From NCBI RefSeq assembly GCF_000283155.1, contig NW_004454180.1:17167909-17231908 (forward strand): a DNA stretch of 64,000 nucleotides. The letters run 5' to 3'. This stretch comes from Ceratotherium simum simum. Lineage: Eukaryota; Chordata; Mammalia; Perissodactyla; Rhinocerotidae. Below, piece after piece: positions 9,926 through 21,530 of this stretch. A program made the position numbers and the translations under genes. The notes under the pieces were generated by a model. That model was given only the letters and a program-made list of their open reading frames with translations, was not told where the DNA came from and did not search any database. Numbering within the stretch: position 1 is the first letter of the stretch; each line of letters opens with the position of its first letter.

Positions 9926-11626
9926 GCAAGCTCCTTGACATCAGTCTTGGCAATGATTTTTTCTATTTGACACCAAAAGCCAAGGCAACAAAAGCAAAAA
10001 TAAACACGTACATCAAACAAAAAAGCTCTGCACAGCAAAGGAAACCATCCACAAAATGAAAACACAACCTGCTGAAGGGGAGGAAATATTTGCAAATCAT
10101 ATATCTCATAAGGGGTTAACAGCCAAAATCTGTGAAGAACTTGTTGGGGGAAGAGGGAGCATCTTTTTCTGCCCTTTTCTGTAAGGTTCTTATGGCTGGC
10201 CAAATAATTGACAAGACAGGTTAGCAGGAGAAAATAATACCAAGTTTAATAACATGTATACATGGGAGAAACTCAGAAACGAGCAACTCGTCCCTCTGTC
10301 TAAGCTGCTCATTTAAGTATTGCAGCTAAAGGTGAGGAGCGTATTGGGGGCGGGTAGTGGCCTGGGACTTTAGAGGGCAGGAAGACAATTTTTTTTAGGG
10401 TCATCTCTAGATAATGTGGTCAGGGAGAGACAGAGTTTTTGATAAAAGAGGCTTGGAGCCTTTCCTATTGTAACCTCTATCTTACATTATCTTTACAGCC
10501 ATCATGACAGAAGATCTGTTCCAGGAAGGAGTCACCGTGTCAAATTCTTTAGGCAGTTAGTGGGGGAGGTCAAATGTCCTCAGAGAAAAGAACCAAGGTA
10601 AAGAGAGAGATTTCAGGGTGGCCAAATCTTGATCTCCCACAAACTCAAACAATGCAACAGCAATAAACAAATAATCCAATTTCAAAATGGGCTCAGGAAC
10701 GGAATAGACATTTTTCCAAAGAAGGCATGCAAATGGCCAACAGGTACATGAAAAGGTGCTCAATGTCACTAATCATCAGGAAAATGCAAATCAAAACCAC
10801 AATGAGGTATCATCTTATACTTGTTAGGCTAAAAAGACTAGAGATAGGAAGTGTTGGCAAGGATGTGGAGAAAAGGGAACCCTTGTACACTGTTGATCAT
10901 ACATTGTTGGTTGGAATGTAAATTGGAAAACAGTATGGAAGTTCCTCAATAAATTAAAAATAGAACTATCATATGATCCAGCAATCCCAAAGGAAATGAA
11001 AAGAGGATCTGGAAGAGATATCTGCCTTCTCTTGTTCATTTCAGTATTATTCACAGTAACCAAGATATAGAAACAACCATAGATGAATGGATAAAGAAGA
11101 ATGGTATATAAATACAACGGGATATTATTCAGCCATGAGAAACAACATGTATGGACTTTGAGGGCATTATGCTAAGTGAAATAAGTTACACAGAGAAAGA
11201 CAAATACTGCATGGTGTCACTCATATGTGGAATCTAAAAAAAAAGTCAAACTCATAGAAATAGAGAGTAGAAAAGTAGTTACCAGGGGCTGGGAGGTCGG
11301 GGAAATAGGGAGACGTTGGTAAAAGGGTACAAACTTTCAGCTGTAACATGAATAAGGTCTGAGGATCTAATGTACAGCATGGTGACTATAGTTGATAACA
11401 CTGTATTATATAATTGAAATTTGCTAAGAGAGTAGAACTTAAATGTTCTCACCAAAACAAACAAAAAAGATAAATATATGAGATGATGGATGTGCTAGTT
11501 AACTACATGGGTGGAATCCTTTCACAATGTATACCTGTATCAAATCACCACAATGTACACTTTAAATATCTTTCAATTGTATTTGTCAATTACACCTCTA
11601 TAAGACTGAAATAAAAATAAATAAAA
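9926..11626 (+). mobile_element. L1 ORF2 C-terminus and 3'UTR (L1MA/L1MB-like)
   Basis: It begins with 'ttggcaatgattttttctatttgacacc' and runs through 'aaagctctgcacagcaaaggaaacc', 'cattaatcatcaggaaaatgcaaatc', 'tattattcagccatgag' and 'aaataagttacacagagaaagac', ending in an A-rich tail near 11,626. The element is split by a solo LTR at 10142-10641; the L1 text is continuous across that insertion. All coding frames are decayed. Confidence 0.92.
10142..10641 (-). mobile_element. solo endogenous retrovirus LTR inserted in L1
   Basis: The ends are TGTTGGGGG at 10142 and CTCCCACA at 10641, so the element has TG..CA termini on either strand. It is flanked by a 4-bp duplication AACT (10138-10141 and 10642-10645), which suggests a class I (gamma-like) integration. 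On the minus strand a 'cccatgtatacatgttattaaact' polyadenylation region and 'ctcctgctaacctgtcttgtcaatt' precede the 3' end. No internal viral genes are present. Family not named. Confidence 0.85.
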
Positions 11627-12230
11627 TAATTCTTCTTTCGGTGGGATGAATCATCTTAGTAATCAAAATTATTTATTTGGCTTTGGTGGTTCAATTCTTT
11701 ATGATCACAGTTAAGTGACTATTTGTGATTAAAAATGTGTTTAACCTGATAATAACAGCAATATAAAGATAATTAGGCAGCAGGTATGAGATTGCTTCCT
11801 AATTTTATCTCTGCTAATGACTCACTCTGGCCACTTTACTAAACAAATGGTAATTTTATCAAATTAAATCATACGTAAAATAGCCTGAAAGCTATGAATT
11901 GTTACATGAGCAAAAAGTTTATTATTGTTATTATTATTAATTTTACTATTAAGGACATAATTTTATATGACTGATTTTTCACTGTTTCCATGCAAATATA
12001 TTTTCAAACTAGTGCAATTAATATGGCAGGCAAGTGCTGCTTATGTGAGAGAGAAAATTTCAGCTGCATTTTCCTATCGTTAGGTAATAACTGTGAATTG
12101 TCCATCAGGATAATACAAATATAGGACATCCCACAAGTATTTGGGCTGAACTGGTAACTTTTTTTCTTTTTTCTTTGTAGATTTTGATGTATTCTGCTTT
12201 TTTAGATTTGTGGCCTAAGTTAGATTGATG
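11627..12230. other. unassigned AT-rich sequence
   Basis: No repeat or exon recognised. It includes a short TTATTATTATTA stretch near 11,925. Confidence 0.4.
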
Positions 12231-12234
12231 CAAA

Positions 12235-12450
12235 TAATAATAATGACCATTTATTACTTGGCACTAGAGTATGGTATTACCTGACTCTACCACTAGCAGC
12301 CACGTGGCCTCACGTGGTACTTAACTTTTCACCTCATTTCCTCATCTGTAAAATGGGGATGAACGTATCTAGCCCAATGGGTGGTGGTGAGGTTTGAATA
12401 AACTTCTAGAAGATTCCTGACACATAGTGAGCAGTTAATGAGCTATTCCT
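12235..12450 (+). mobile_element. MIR SINE
   Basis: Reads in consensus order: 'actctaccactagcagccacgtggcctc', 'cctcatttcctcatctgtaaaatggggat', 'ggtgaggtttgaataaact', 'gacacatagtgagcagtt'. A degenerate but unmistakable MIR. Confidence 0.88.
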
Positions 12451-13084
12451 ACCCTTGTCCACCATTACATTTGTTATGGAGTAAATTACTTGAAAAGACT
12501 TCTGTGTAAATGGTATACAAGGGAACTCTCAGGAAGACTTTAGTGCTGATTGATCAGCTTATGAAGCATCCCGTCTGAATCAATACTGTAAACTTAGATA
12601 ATTAGCATAGTCTCCTTATTGGTGCAATTACAGCTGTTCTGGACTTGTGATTGGAAGGAGTAGTGTGGTAGAACTTGTCCTTTTGCATAATAGGACATAA
12701 AAAGCTAGGTTCCCAGCCCCCTGCTTGCTGACCCCGAAACCTCCCCTCCGAGTTGCACTGTGCCACTCACCCAGACGTAAGTCCTGAGCTGAGCCTGCCA
12801 TGAGCATACAGCGGGTCTCCTTCAAAGGGACCCCCTCACACCACGTGCTCCCGGATTCGGAGGGCAGTAGGTACGGCCTCTACACCTGCTCCATGCCTGT
12901 GTGTCTGACTGAATGTGCACTGAGACCTGCTTTCATGGTGGCCTATTCCTGGTAGCCAAGGCTGCAAAGGTGGGGGCTCTGAACAAAGGCACCGACTGAT
13001 GCCCATCGACATAGCCTGCCATTTCCCAGACACTAAATTTCCAGGACTGCCTCGCCACACTTTGCCAGGCTCAGGGCCAGTTGC
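12451..13084. other. unassigned sequence
   Basis: Moderate GC. Short overlapping open frames on the minus strand (12628-13093) show no domain. Confidence 0.4.
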
Positions 13085-13272
13085 TTTGCTCACATTCCCT
13101 CAGGGAATTTTCACAGATGCCCTGTGAGGTTAGTGGCGCCCTTCCTGACTTATGGACAGGGAGCCTACAGTCAGGGAGAGGCAGGGAAACCCAGTGGGTG
13201 AGTCATAGAGCAAGATTTGCACCCAGGTCTGACCAGAATGCCCAGGCCCTTAATTGGTATACCACTTATTAG
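13085..13272 (-). mobile_element. MIR SINE
   Basis: The plus strand shows the MIR core in reverse order: 'agatgccctgtgaggttagtgg', 'cttatggacagggag', 'gtgggtgagtcatagagcaagatttgcacccagg', 'taccacttattag'. More diverged than the copy at 12235. Confidence 0.68.
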
Positions 13273-14814
13273 TCACACCATGCTGACACCTCATCGGCTA
13301 TTTCACAGCCCCTTAAACAGTGGACTTCTGTGACCACTGATGTTACACAGATGACACCGTATATGTAGGTCAGCTGCTGTGTTCCTGTGGAACACTCCTT
13401 TTATTCTAGGAAGCACATGCTCTCTGACCACACTATTTATTTCCCCCAAATGGCACTTGGTTCTGATTCACGGAGCACATTCATTCACTTTTCATTGCTG
13501 TTGCTGTGATTATCTGGTGCCTTAGAGCTGTTTCAGCTCATCTGAGTTTGGACCAGGTACTATTCTTAGTAAACCGTTTGCTAAATAGCTGAAAAGTCTT
13601 TTTTTTTAATCTTTGAAAGCAAGCCGGAATACTTCTTGCCCTGATATCATACAATTAACTCAAGCAGGATGGATCTGGAAACCCCTCCCACTGCTTTTCT
13701 TAACACCCAGCTTTGCTTTTATGTTGCAAGGAAAGAAATGATTAATTTTTCATTTTATGCTTTCTCTTGTACACAGAAGGAGAACTCGACGGTGCATTTT
13801 CACAATGGCCTCACCCGTATCTTCTTCTAATTATTCTCAACTCATCTTGAGAATCAGATCTTTTAATCTCTGCCTTTGCTGGCCAATTCTAGGCAGCGTT
13901 TTGTGAAGGAAACCTTGTCAAATAGATTTTCCATTGGTACAAATAAAATGTGTTAATTATGAGATCTCCGTCTAGTTAGCAGTTAGAGGAATGTAAATAA
14001 TAGGAGGAAAATAATACTTTCTTGTTCTCAAAAACATTACAGGAGAATATGCAATGATTTTTAATTCACGTGAGTGGAAAACCAGAGGAATAGGTGAATC
14101 CTGACAAATAATCTGTTTAAAATAATCTATATTTAAAGACATTTCAAGCAAGTGGAATTTTTTTAAGGCTATATAGACAGACGGTGTAATTAAATTAAAT
14201 CATTAGCATTTGCTTAAATACGGTTACTGAATCTGTCATTTGAGAAAAAAAACAACCCTAGAGTTATAATAAGGTACTCACACAGAAGATATTTGCCACT
14301 GGGTCAGTTGTGTGTGAGGGTGTGTGTGTGTGTCTGTGTGTGTGTTTACCACCCTGGATAATTATTTATTATTTTTTTACAGAGAAGATTAAAATGAGTC
14401 AGCTGAATGCCAGTTTGTTCTTATCGAATTGAAAATTGGAACAAGAACCCAAGAGGCTTTGGAAAAGGACCTCATTTAAGTAGCAAGTGTGTCCCAGCCC
14501 AGTGGGGAGTCTGAACAGAATTAGGCAAAGAGAAAATGCTGTTGTAATCACTGTGCCTTACTCCCTTTGTGTTCCATAACCTCAAGTTTTAGGAAGGAAT
14601 GAGGATAATGGAATCAGGTAACTTCATTTCTTAGACAAGTAGCCATTTTAGAAAACAGTGATTTTCCTCTAAACTGTGTCATTTTAAAAGTTTTCTACTT
14701 TAATCAACTTGTAAAAATCAAATAGGGCTGTAACGGAGTCACGTGCAGTGGATCAACACTGTCCCTGAGAGCAGCCAGAAGAGCTACATGAAAATGATGA
14801 AAATGGACAGCACA
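13273..14814. other. unassigned, apparently low-repeat sequence
   Basis: No interspersed repeat recognised over about 1.5 kb apart from a short TG microsatellite at 14308-14346. This is among the longest stretches here without transposon text, so it is a candidate for conserved non-coding sequence, but conservation cannot be judged from one genome. Confidence 0.4.
14308..14346. repeat. (TG)n microsatellite, interrupted
   Basis: A run of TG dinucleotides with two or three interruptions (GAGGG, CTG). Confidence 0.9.
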
Positions 14815-15190
14815 CCTGCGTGAGGCAGCCAGGACTGCGGCGTCAGACCCGAGGACGCGCACTCAGCTGGGGGAGGCAGCTGCCGCCAAACCCCTTCCTC
14901 TCCTGACCCGGGGCAGGCGGCGGAGAAGCCTGGCCGGAGTCTGCCCGGAGTCGGGGCAGCTGGAGAGAGACGCAGTCACAAGGGGGCCGGGCGGGGGACG
15001 CGAAACCTGGAGTCAGTTTGCCAAAGCCACCTGGACCTACGGGACCAAGGTCCCAAAGACAACACAGTCAAGGCACGAGCTCTCCCACGGCGGGTGCTGG
15101 TGAAGCCCCCAGAGCAAGAGGGCCAGAAGCCCGGCAGAGAGAATCCAGACAGGCAGAGCGGGGGCTGGGGGCTATGAGCGGAAGAGGCGG
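14815..15190. other. small CpG-rich island, unassigned
   Basis: I count about 26 CpG dinucleotides in about 375 bases of GC-rich sequence, flanked by AT-rich DNA. That would satisfy usual CpG-island criteria if the hand count is right. Open frames occur on both strands without recognisable domains. Alternatives are a promoter of an unannotated transcript, a CpG-rich transposon 5'UTR next to the L1 text at 15260, or a retrocopy 5' end. Confidence 0.6.
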
Positions 15191-15259
15191 TAAAAGAGTA
15201 GACAGGGGGCCAGAGGAAGCAGCCCCTGCTCTTGGTTTGGTCTATGAGCTGCAAATGTT

Positions 15260-15660
15260 TTCTCCCCAGTTTATTTATGTCTTTGGCTTTATTTACATCT
15301 TCACTTTACATATGATGGGTTTTGCCCTGGAGACATTTTTGAATACTACATAATCAAATTTATTTTCTTTTATGTTATGATTTCTAGGTCTTATTCGTAC
15401 TTAAAATGGGCCAAATCTCAGACCAAAAAAAGTCTCCCCAGTCCCCTACGTTAGGTACAATGAATGAACCCAACCTTTGTGTCTTTCCCCAAAGTACTTA
15501 TGCAATTATGTCAGCACATTTGTCAAATGATTCATTCTTCTCTACATCTATGATTTGAAATGACACATCATTTATCGTATACTAAATTTTTGTACAAATC
15601 ATTTTGTATTTCTGGACTTTTAATTAATTAACCTTCCAGCCCATTCATGTGTCAGCCACT
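15260..15660 (-). mobile_element. L1 ORF2 fragment
   Basis: Plus-strand text such as 'tatgttatgatttctaggtcttattc' and 'ttgaaatgacacatcatttatcgtatactaaatt', then 'tatttctggacttttaatt' and 'ttcatgtgtcagcca', is the complement of L1 ORF2 C-terminal sequence. Frames are lost. Confidence 0.65.
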
Positions 15661-15664
15661 TGTT

Positions 15665-16060
15665 TCTTTTAATACTTTTTATTTTTAAATAGGTTAAAAC
15701 TCACAGACATTTACAAAAATAGTACAGAATCCCACTGTACTGTTCGCCCAGCATCCCCCAGTGATAATATATTCATAACTACAGCACACTGTTAAAATAA
15801 GTCAATGTTAGTAAAATAGGATTAAGTCCAATACAGATCTTACTTACATTTCACCAGTTTGTACAGGTGCTATGGGGAGGAGAGTGTAAAGCTGTATGAA
15901 ACTTTATAACATGTATAAATTGACTATCACTGCAATCAGGATACTGTTCCATCGATACAAAGAAACCCCCTCATGTTACCACTTAATAGTCACACCTACA
16001 CCCACTCTTAACAACTGGCAACCACTGATCTGTTCTCCATCACTCTAATGCGTTACCTCA
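15665..16060 (-). mobile_element. L1ME-like 3'UTR
   Basis: The plus strand shows the complement of an old L1 3'UTR: 'acagacatttacaaaaatagtacag', 'cagcatcccccagtgataatat', 'caccagtttgtacaggtgc', 'aactggcaaccactgatctgttctcc'. A Tigger-type MITE interrupts at 16064. Confidence 0.65.
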
Positions 16061-16063
16061 AGA

Positions 16064-16256
16064 ACACAGTCATCCCTTGGTATGGCCCCCAACCCTCGGA
16101 TACCAAAATCTGCGGATGCTCAAGTCTCTTAGTCTGTCCTCAGTATTAGTGGGTTTCACATCTGCGGATTCAACCAACCTCGGATGGTACACATAGTACT
16201 TGATTCCCAGGATGCAGAACCCTCGGATTCAGAGGATCGATTGTATTATGTAAACA
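16064..16256. mobile_element. Tigger/MER2-type MITE (Tc1-mariner)
   Basis: Text 'cagtcatcccttggtat', 'gataccaaaatctgcggatgctcaagtc', 'attcaaccaacctcggatg', 'gatgcagaaccctcggattcagaggatcgattgta' follows an internally deleted MER2/Tigger element. The terminal inverted repeats are recognisable but diverged. Confidence 0.75.
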
Positions 16257-16261
16257 ACTCA

Positions 16262-17690
16262 GACATTATGCAAAATTTCTTTTTGTAACTAGACTTTTAT
16301 TTTGAGACCATTGTAGATTCACATGAATTGTGAGAAATAATAGAGATCCCATGTATTCTTTACCCAATTTCCGCCAATGTTAGCATCTTGCAAAATCAAA
16401 GTACAATCTCACAAACAGGATATTGACATTGACTCAATCCACTGATCTTATTCAGGTTTCCTTGATTTTACCCGTACTTATCTGTGTGTGTGGTTCTGTG
16501 CAATCTTATTACATGTGTAGGGTTGTGTGTCCACCACCACAGTCAAGATACAGAACAGTTCCATCAACACAAGCATTTCCTGTGTTGCCCTTTTATAATA
16601 AAACTCACCTCCCCCATACCTGCCTCATTTCCATCTCTAAGCCTTGGGAACCACTAATCTGTCCTCTATTTATAAAATTTATCATTTCAAGAACATTATA
16701 TAAATGGAATCATACAGTATGTAACTTCTTGCTATTGGTTTGGTTTTGTTCAGCATAATTCCCTGAAGATTCACCCAGTTGTTGCATGTACCTTGTTCCT
16801 TTGTATCGCAGAGTGGAATTCCAAGGGATGGACGCATTACAGTTTCACCATTCTCCTATTGAAGGACATCTGGGTCCTTTCTAGCTTTTGGCTATTATGA
16901 ATAAAGCTTCCGTGGACATTTGTGGAGGTTTTTCTGTGAACATAGTTGTCATTACTCTGAAATAAATGCCAAAGTGTACAATTCTTAGGTGGTATGGTAG
17001 TTGAATGTTTAGTTTAGTAAGAAACTGCTGAGGTTTTACATTCCCATCAGCAATTTATGAGTGATGCATTTCTCTGCATCCTAGTCAGCATTTCATGCTG
17101 TCACCTTTCATTTGAGCCATTCTGATAGGCGTGTACTGATAGCTCAATGTGGTTTTCATTTGCGTTTCCCTGATGGGTAATGATGCTGAACATCTTTTCA
17201 TGTGCTTATTTGCCATCTGTAGGTATCTGCATATACACTTTGTCTTTAGTCCCTTTTCTGTTAAGACTGTTTGTTATGTGCTGTTGAATTTTGAGAGGTC
17301 TGTATGTATGCTACATGCCGGTCAGATATGTGGTTTGCTAGTATTTTTCTCCAAGTCTGTAATTTGTCTTTTCCTCCTAGTAATATAGGTTATCACCTAC
17401 CAAAAGTTTTAAATTTGGATGAGATCAATTGGTCATTTTTCTTTCTGTGAATCATGCTTAGGGGATTGAGTTTAAGAACTCTTTGCCCAGCCTTTCATTC
17501 CCAAACGTTTTCTCTTATGTCTTTTTTGTAAAGCTTTTATAGCATTCTGTTTTCATGTGAGTTTGTGATCTATCTTGACTTAATCTTTGTATAAGGTGAG
17601 TGTTTTAGGTCAAAGCTCACATCTTTGCCTATAGATATCTACCTACTCCAAAACCATCTGCTGGAAATGAGTCACTTTTGCACCTGTGTC
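16262..17690 (-). mobile_element. L1ME-like 3'UTR and ORF2 C-terminus
   Basis: The plus strand is the complement of an L1 3' half: 'cccatgtattctttacccaatttccgcc', 'ggaaccactaatctgtcc', 'ataaatggaatcatacagtatg', 'ttttggctattatgaataaagc', 'gatgctgaacatcttttcatgtgcttatttgcc', then 'ttaatctttgtataaggtgagtg'. The order is collinear with a single insertion truncated at its 5' end near 17690. Confidence 0.9.
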
Positions 17691-18745
17691 AATAATTAGT
17701 TGGAGGCACTTCTAGTCCAGATAAGACTCTGTAAACTTCTTTTCCCTCTCCTCTCCACTCATTACAGCTATGTACTCTGGAAATAACGCAGGAGGCAACT
17801 ACACGTGGGTTCCGAAGGGTGGGAAGAGGAAGGTGAACTGCTATGGGGAACCAGGACTGAGGGGACAACACGGCAGTGGGGGTCTTCCATCTTGTGGGCA
17901 ACACAAGAAGGTTGTCCAATCCTTGTATTTCTTACCCAAAGAAGGCAGGTCCTGTAGGCTTATTCCCCCTCGAGATTGAAGGGGAGTCCTGAATATTACA
18001 GTGGGGTCACCCAGCATCACTGGCAGGGGAAGGATGGGGGCTCCCTGCTAACACTGAGCAGCCGGGGTAGTGCTCTCCTTAACTGCCAATGAGACTCCCT
18101 CCATCACCAAGAGGTACAAGGGCAGCCAGGGGCATGAGGAAGAGGAACCAACCACAAGCGCCCGGCCTAGGAAGCTGCTTTTTCTCTATAGGCCTGACAC
18201 TCCACTCCACCCCCAGGGACCTCAGAGTAGCCAAGGGGCACCGCCAGGGGTATCCTGTAAGAACAAGCAGCACAAAACCTGGGATGCACTCTCCATGCCC
18301 CATGGATACAGAGGATCCTACCCCAGCAAGCTCCCAGTTAGAGAATCTCTTCGTCTCCATAGGCCTGAGGCTCCCCTCTCACACCGAAAGACACCGGTGG
18401 CCTGGCCAGGGAAAACCCCATATGGCCCTCAGGCATAACCAGCAGAGACAAGAGGATGCCCCTCTGGCACCAAGTGAAACAAGCCAACCAAAAGAGGACC
18501 TCAGAGGCTCTGAAAACTAAATTGACTTTAGAACCACACTCCACAAAGTCGGCCAGGAACTCCACGCTTGCCTTAAAAAGTGTAACTACTTGTCAGAGTA
18601 AAATACCTAGAGAGGATCGAGAGTCTTCTAGCATCACAGACAAAATTTCCAGGATACAATCAAAAAAGGACCCATCATCCAAGACCCACATCTCAACTTA
18701 AATGAAAAAGACAACCAAACGAGATAAATCAGATATTAGAATTAT
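17691..18745 (+). mobile_element. probable L1M 5'UTR running into ORF1
   Basis: The distal part (18570-18745) matches the L1M leader just before ORF1: 'gtcttctagcatcacagacaaaatttccaggatac', 'aacttaaatgaaaaagacaacc', 'gatattagaattatctcacaaggat'. Upstream GC-rich text (18070-18560) has the irregular style of L1M 5'UTRs and carries open frames on both strands. Confidence is good for the end and modest for the rest. Confidence 0.5.
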
Positions 18746-18756
18746 CTCACAAGGAT

Positions 18757-18885
18757 AACTATGTTATCTGTGGACAGAGACAGTGTCATTCCTTCCTTGC
18801 CCTTCTGTATACCTTTCCTTGTTTTCATGCCTTATTGCCCTTTAGGACCTCCAGGCCCACGTGGAGCAACAGTGGTGAGAGCGGC
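18757..18885 (-). mobile_element. L1 ORF2 fragment
   Basis: The plus-strand text 'atctgtggacagagacagtgtcattccttcc', 'gccttattgccctttagg', 'caacagtggtgagagcg' is the complement of a short ORF2 stretch. It abuts the L1 5'UTR on the left in opposite orientation. Confidence 0.7.
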
Positions 18886-21530
18886 TCAGGAGCAGCTGGA
18901 GCTGAGCTGCCAGGCATCGAGGAGCCGGTTAAAGCAATAAGCCCCGAATGAAAGGAGTGGCCAAGCTTTTAACTCCGTGTCGTGATAGTATAAGGCAGAG
19001 GCTAAGCTGGAGAAAGCCTCAGTTCTCTCCCCATTCTATCTGTTCAGTGGGACGGCCCGCTGGTCGATGTCAGGAGGGCCAGCACAGACATGGAGGTCGT
19101 CCTGTCACCCAGCAAAAGGCTCAGGCGGTTTTATGGACTCCAGGACCAGGGGCGGGAGAGAGGGAAGTACTAGGAGTGGAAAAGGACTGAGCTGTGAGGC
19201 CGAGTGGAGGAAAGAATCTCAAGTGTTCCCTGTGTCCCCATCAGAAGGTCTTTGCAGAGATCCCTGAGGATGGCCACCGTGGAGGGCCTCCCAGTGAAGC
19301 CCCTGGGCTGGAATGCAGACATGCGTAAGAGCACGGCCGATGGAGGGGCCCGAGTCCTCGATTGCATCCCCTTCAGAGCCACAGTGCACGAGCTGTGCCC
19401 CGTCTGGTCGGTGTGGGGCAGCGTCCCCCATGGGTCTGTCCGCTACAGCCTCTGTGATGTCTGTGAGCAAGGCTGAGAAACCGCACGCAGGATCGGGGCC
19501 TAGAGCTGGACTCTTCTCTCCTCTTTGGTTTTCTCAGAACCCGAGTGGAACACACAGCCGATTTTATCACAGCCCTGATTAGGTTAGATTCTGAGGGGCC
19601 GTGTCCAGGACCGGGAAATTGGGGTGAGCCGACAGGGACCCAGTTTGGAGCAGAACCCCTCTAAGTAGGAAGAGCCGACCTGCCTGGAGGACTGGGTCTC
19701 ACTACAAGTCACGAGTCTCAACAGCTACTCACCCAGGGAAAGGGTCTCCTCGACGACCCGAGTCTCCTGGACCAGTGAGGAGGCTTCTTAAAATTGTTGT
19801 TTGAGCCTTTTCACTTGGCCAGAGGCATTAATTCAGGCCTTGCCCAAGCTGGCGGGGAGCTCGGAGCTACCATGGTGAATGTCACCCAGGGTGGAGGTGA
19901 TATCCTCATCGTCAGGTACACACGCACACACACACACATACACACGCACATATACACGAGGAGTGAATCCCCGAGGGCACACGTGGGCCCTGTCTTTGGA
20001 AATAGTTTATACGTCAGGACCCCCCAGGTAGGACACAGATTAATTAGGAAGTCAGGTGAACGACCAGGCCTCTTCTCCCAGGCTTCAGTCCAGCCTCCGG
20101 TTTTAGAGGCTCTTCCTGAGGCCGTCAGCTTTAACCTGTTTTGTTTGTCTAGGAGCGTGGATGCTATGTGGAGGTGTTCTGTGGGAGACGTGCAGGAGCT
20201 GGGCCATCCTCCACTGTCCAGCCGGGGGGTCCAGTGTGATCCTGGGCTCGGCCGCCAGCCTGAATCTGAAGGAGTCGGGGAGCAGGGGAGGGTTTTGTTT
20301 TGTTTCGTTTGTTTTTTAGGAGGAGGGGAAGGCTTTCGGGAATAGTTCTGAAAATACAAATATCGTCAATGTCTTCTCTCCTCCTCATGCCTTTCTAGGG
20401 GTCGGGTTGTGTGTTTGTGGTGTTATCAGTGTATTTTCTTTAGCGCTCAAAACTTTATTAAGTTTCTAAATTAATTTTTTTATTTTTATTTAGACGTTTT
20501 GTCTGGAAGGGTTGTATGTACGAGGGACAAAAGTATTTTTACAGAAAACGTTTTTATATAAGTTAACTAGAAACACACGTCATGTTTAAGAATTGGTTAG
20601 CACAACATTTTGAATTTTTGAAAGATTTTAAAATGAGTTTTTGTAACCTCTCGTATTTGTTGTTTCATAGCCATTTAATTTTCTGTTTATTTAAGTCCTT
20701 AGAAAGGTGTGGAAGGGGACACATGGCATGGAGACCGAGATGTCAGTAACTGTAAACGGAGGAGATACAGTTGCAGGGAGGGGCAGACCGTCTGAGCAAA
20801 CGTATGGCGCGAAGAAGAAGCCCCTTTTGGGGGAATTGTACTGAGTCCCAGTCTGGTCGCCTGCGATGTGGGGTCCAGGTTGGGCTTGTTTTGTCTCCTT
20901 TTATCAACCACTTAAGACTGCTTTTTAATTGTTCATGAGAACACTCAATTCCCAGAGCAGCTTTCGGGTGATAGGGAGCAGGGGGAGTTTGTACGTCTCG
21001 TGGTCGGGCTGTGATCAGAGGCCGTGTGCCCAGGAAACTCGAACAGGAAACAAATGTGGTCCTGCGGGGCCTGGATAGCTCGGCCTGGAAGCACAGCAGG
21101 GCTCGTGGGTGGGGTGCCTGGGACAGCCACCCGTGCTGCACAGAGCTCTGCCCACCGCGCTGAAGGCCCTTACCGCACTTGGTTAGGGACTGGCTCTCTC
21201 AGGTTGGAGGGCGGTCGCACCCCATTCCGGCCCTGCAAAAGTGACCTGGGAAGAGCCATCAGTGACCCAGGCCCAGGTTTGGGAGGGGAGGTCTCTATAT
21301 CCCAGCCCACAATGGGCCAGTGGCAACACCAGCTCCTGGGGCGAGGTGCCGGGAGGCAGAGGACCACTCTGAGAACTTTCCCCAGAGTCGCAAGAACCCG
21401 GCTAGGCTGGGTCTCGCCTGCTGCTGTGAATACCATTTTTATTTTACCGTGTAGGATTCCTGAGCTGTCTCCACCCAGTGGTTTGAGACTTTCGTTCAGA
21501 CTTACAACAGGATAGATTTTTTTGGTTTTA
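18886..21530. other. GC- and CpG-rich block, unassigned
   Basis: About 2.6 kb, mostly GC-rich with CpGs well above the surrounding level, especially at 18,900-20,300 and 20,950-21,430. A more AT-rich centre (20,430-20,720) looks like a 3'UTR-type stretch. The longest open frames overlap antisense: 19794-20345 (+, 183 codons) and 19811-20359 (-, 182 codons). Neither has a recognisable domain, and the plus frame translates a CA repeat as alternating Thr-His. No splice structure or named repeat recognised. It could be a retrocopy, an unannotated non-coding RNA or decayed retroviral DNA. Confidence 0.45.
19918..19965. repeat. (CA)n microsatellite
   Basis: Interrupted ACACAC run inside the GC-rich block; it lies in the overlapping open frames. 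Confidence 0.9.

Noticed and set aside
9916..10203. minus-strand open frame as a small gene
   Set aside because: It spans the L1/LTR junction in antisense and has no independent support.
19794..20345. protein-coding gene in the CpG-rich block
   Set aside because: No recognisable domain, contains a translated CA repeat, and an antisense frame of the same length exists; kept only as a finding.
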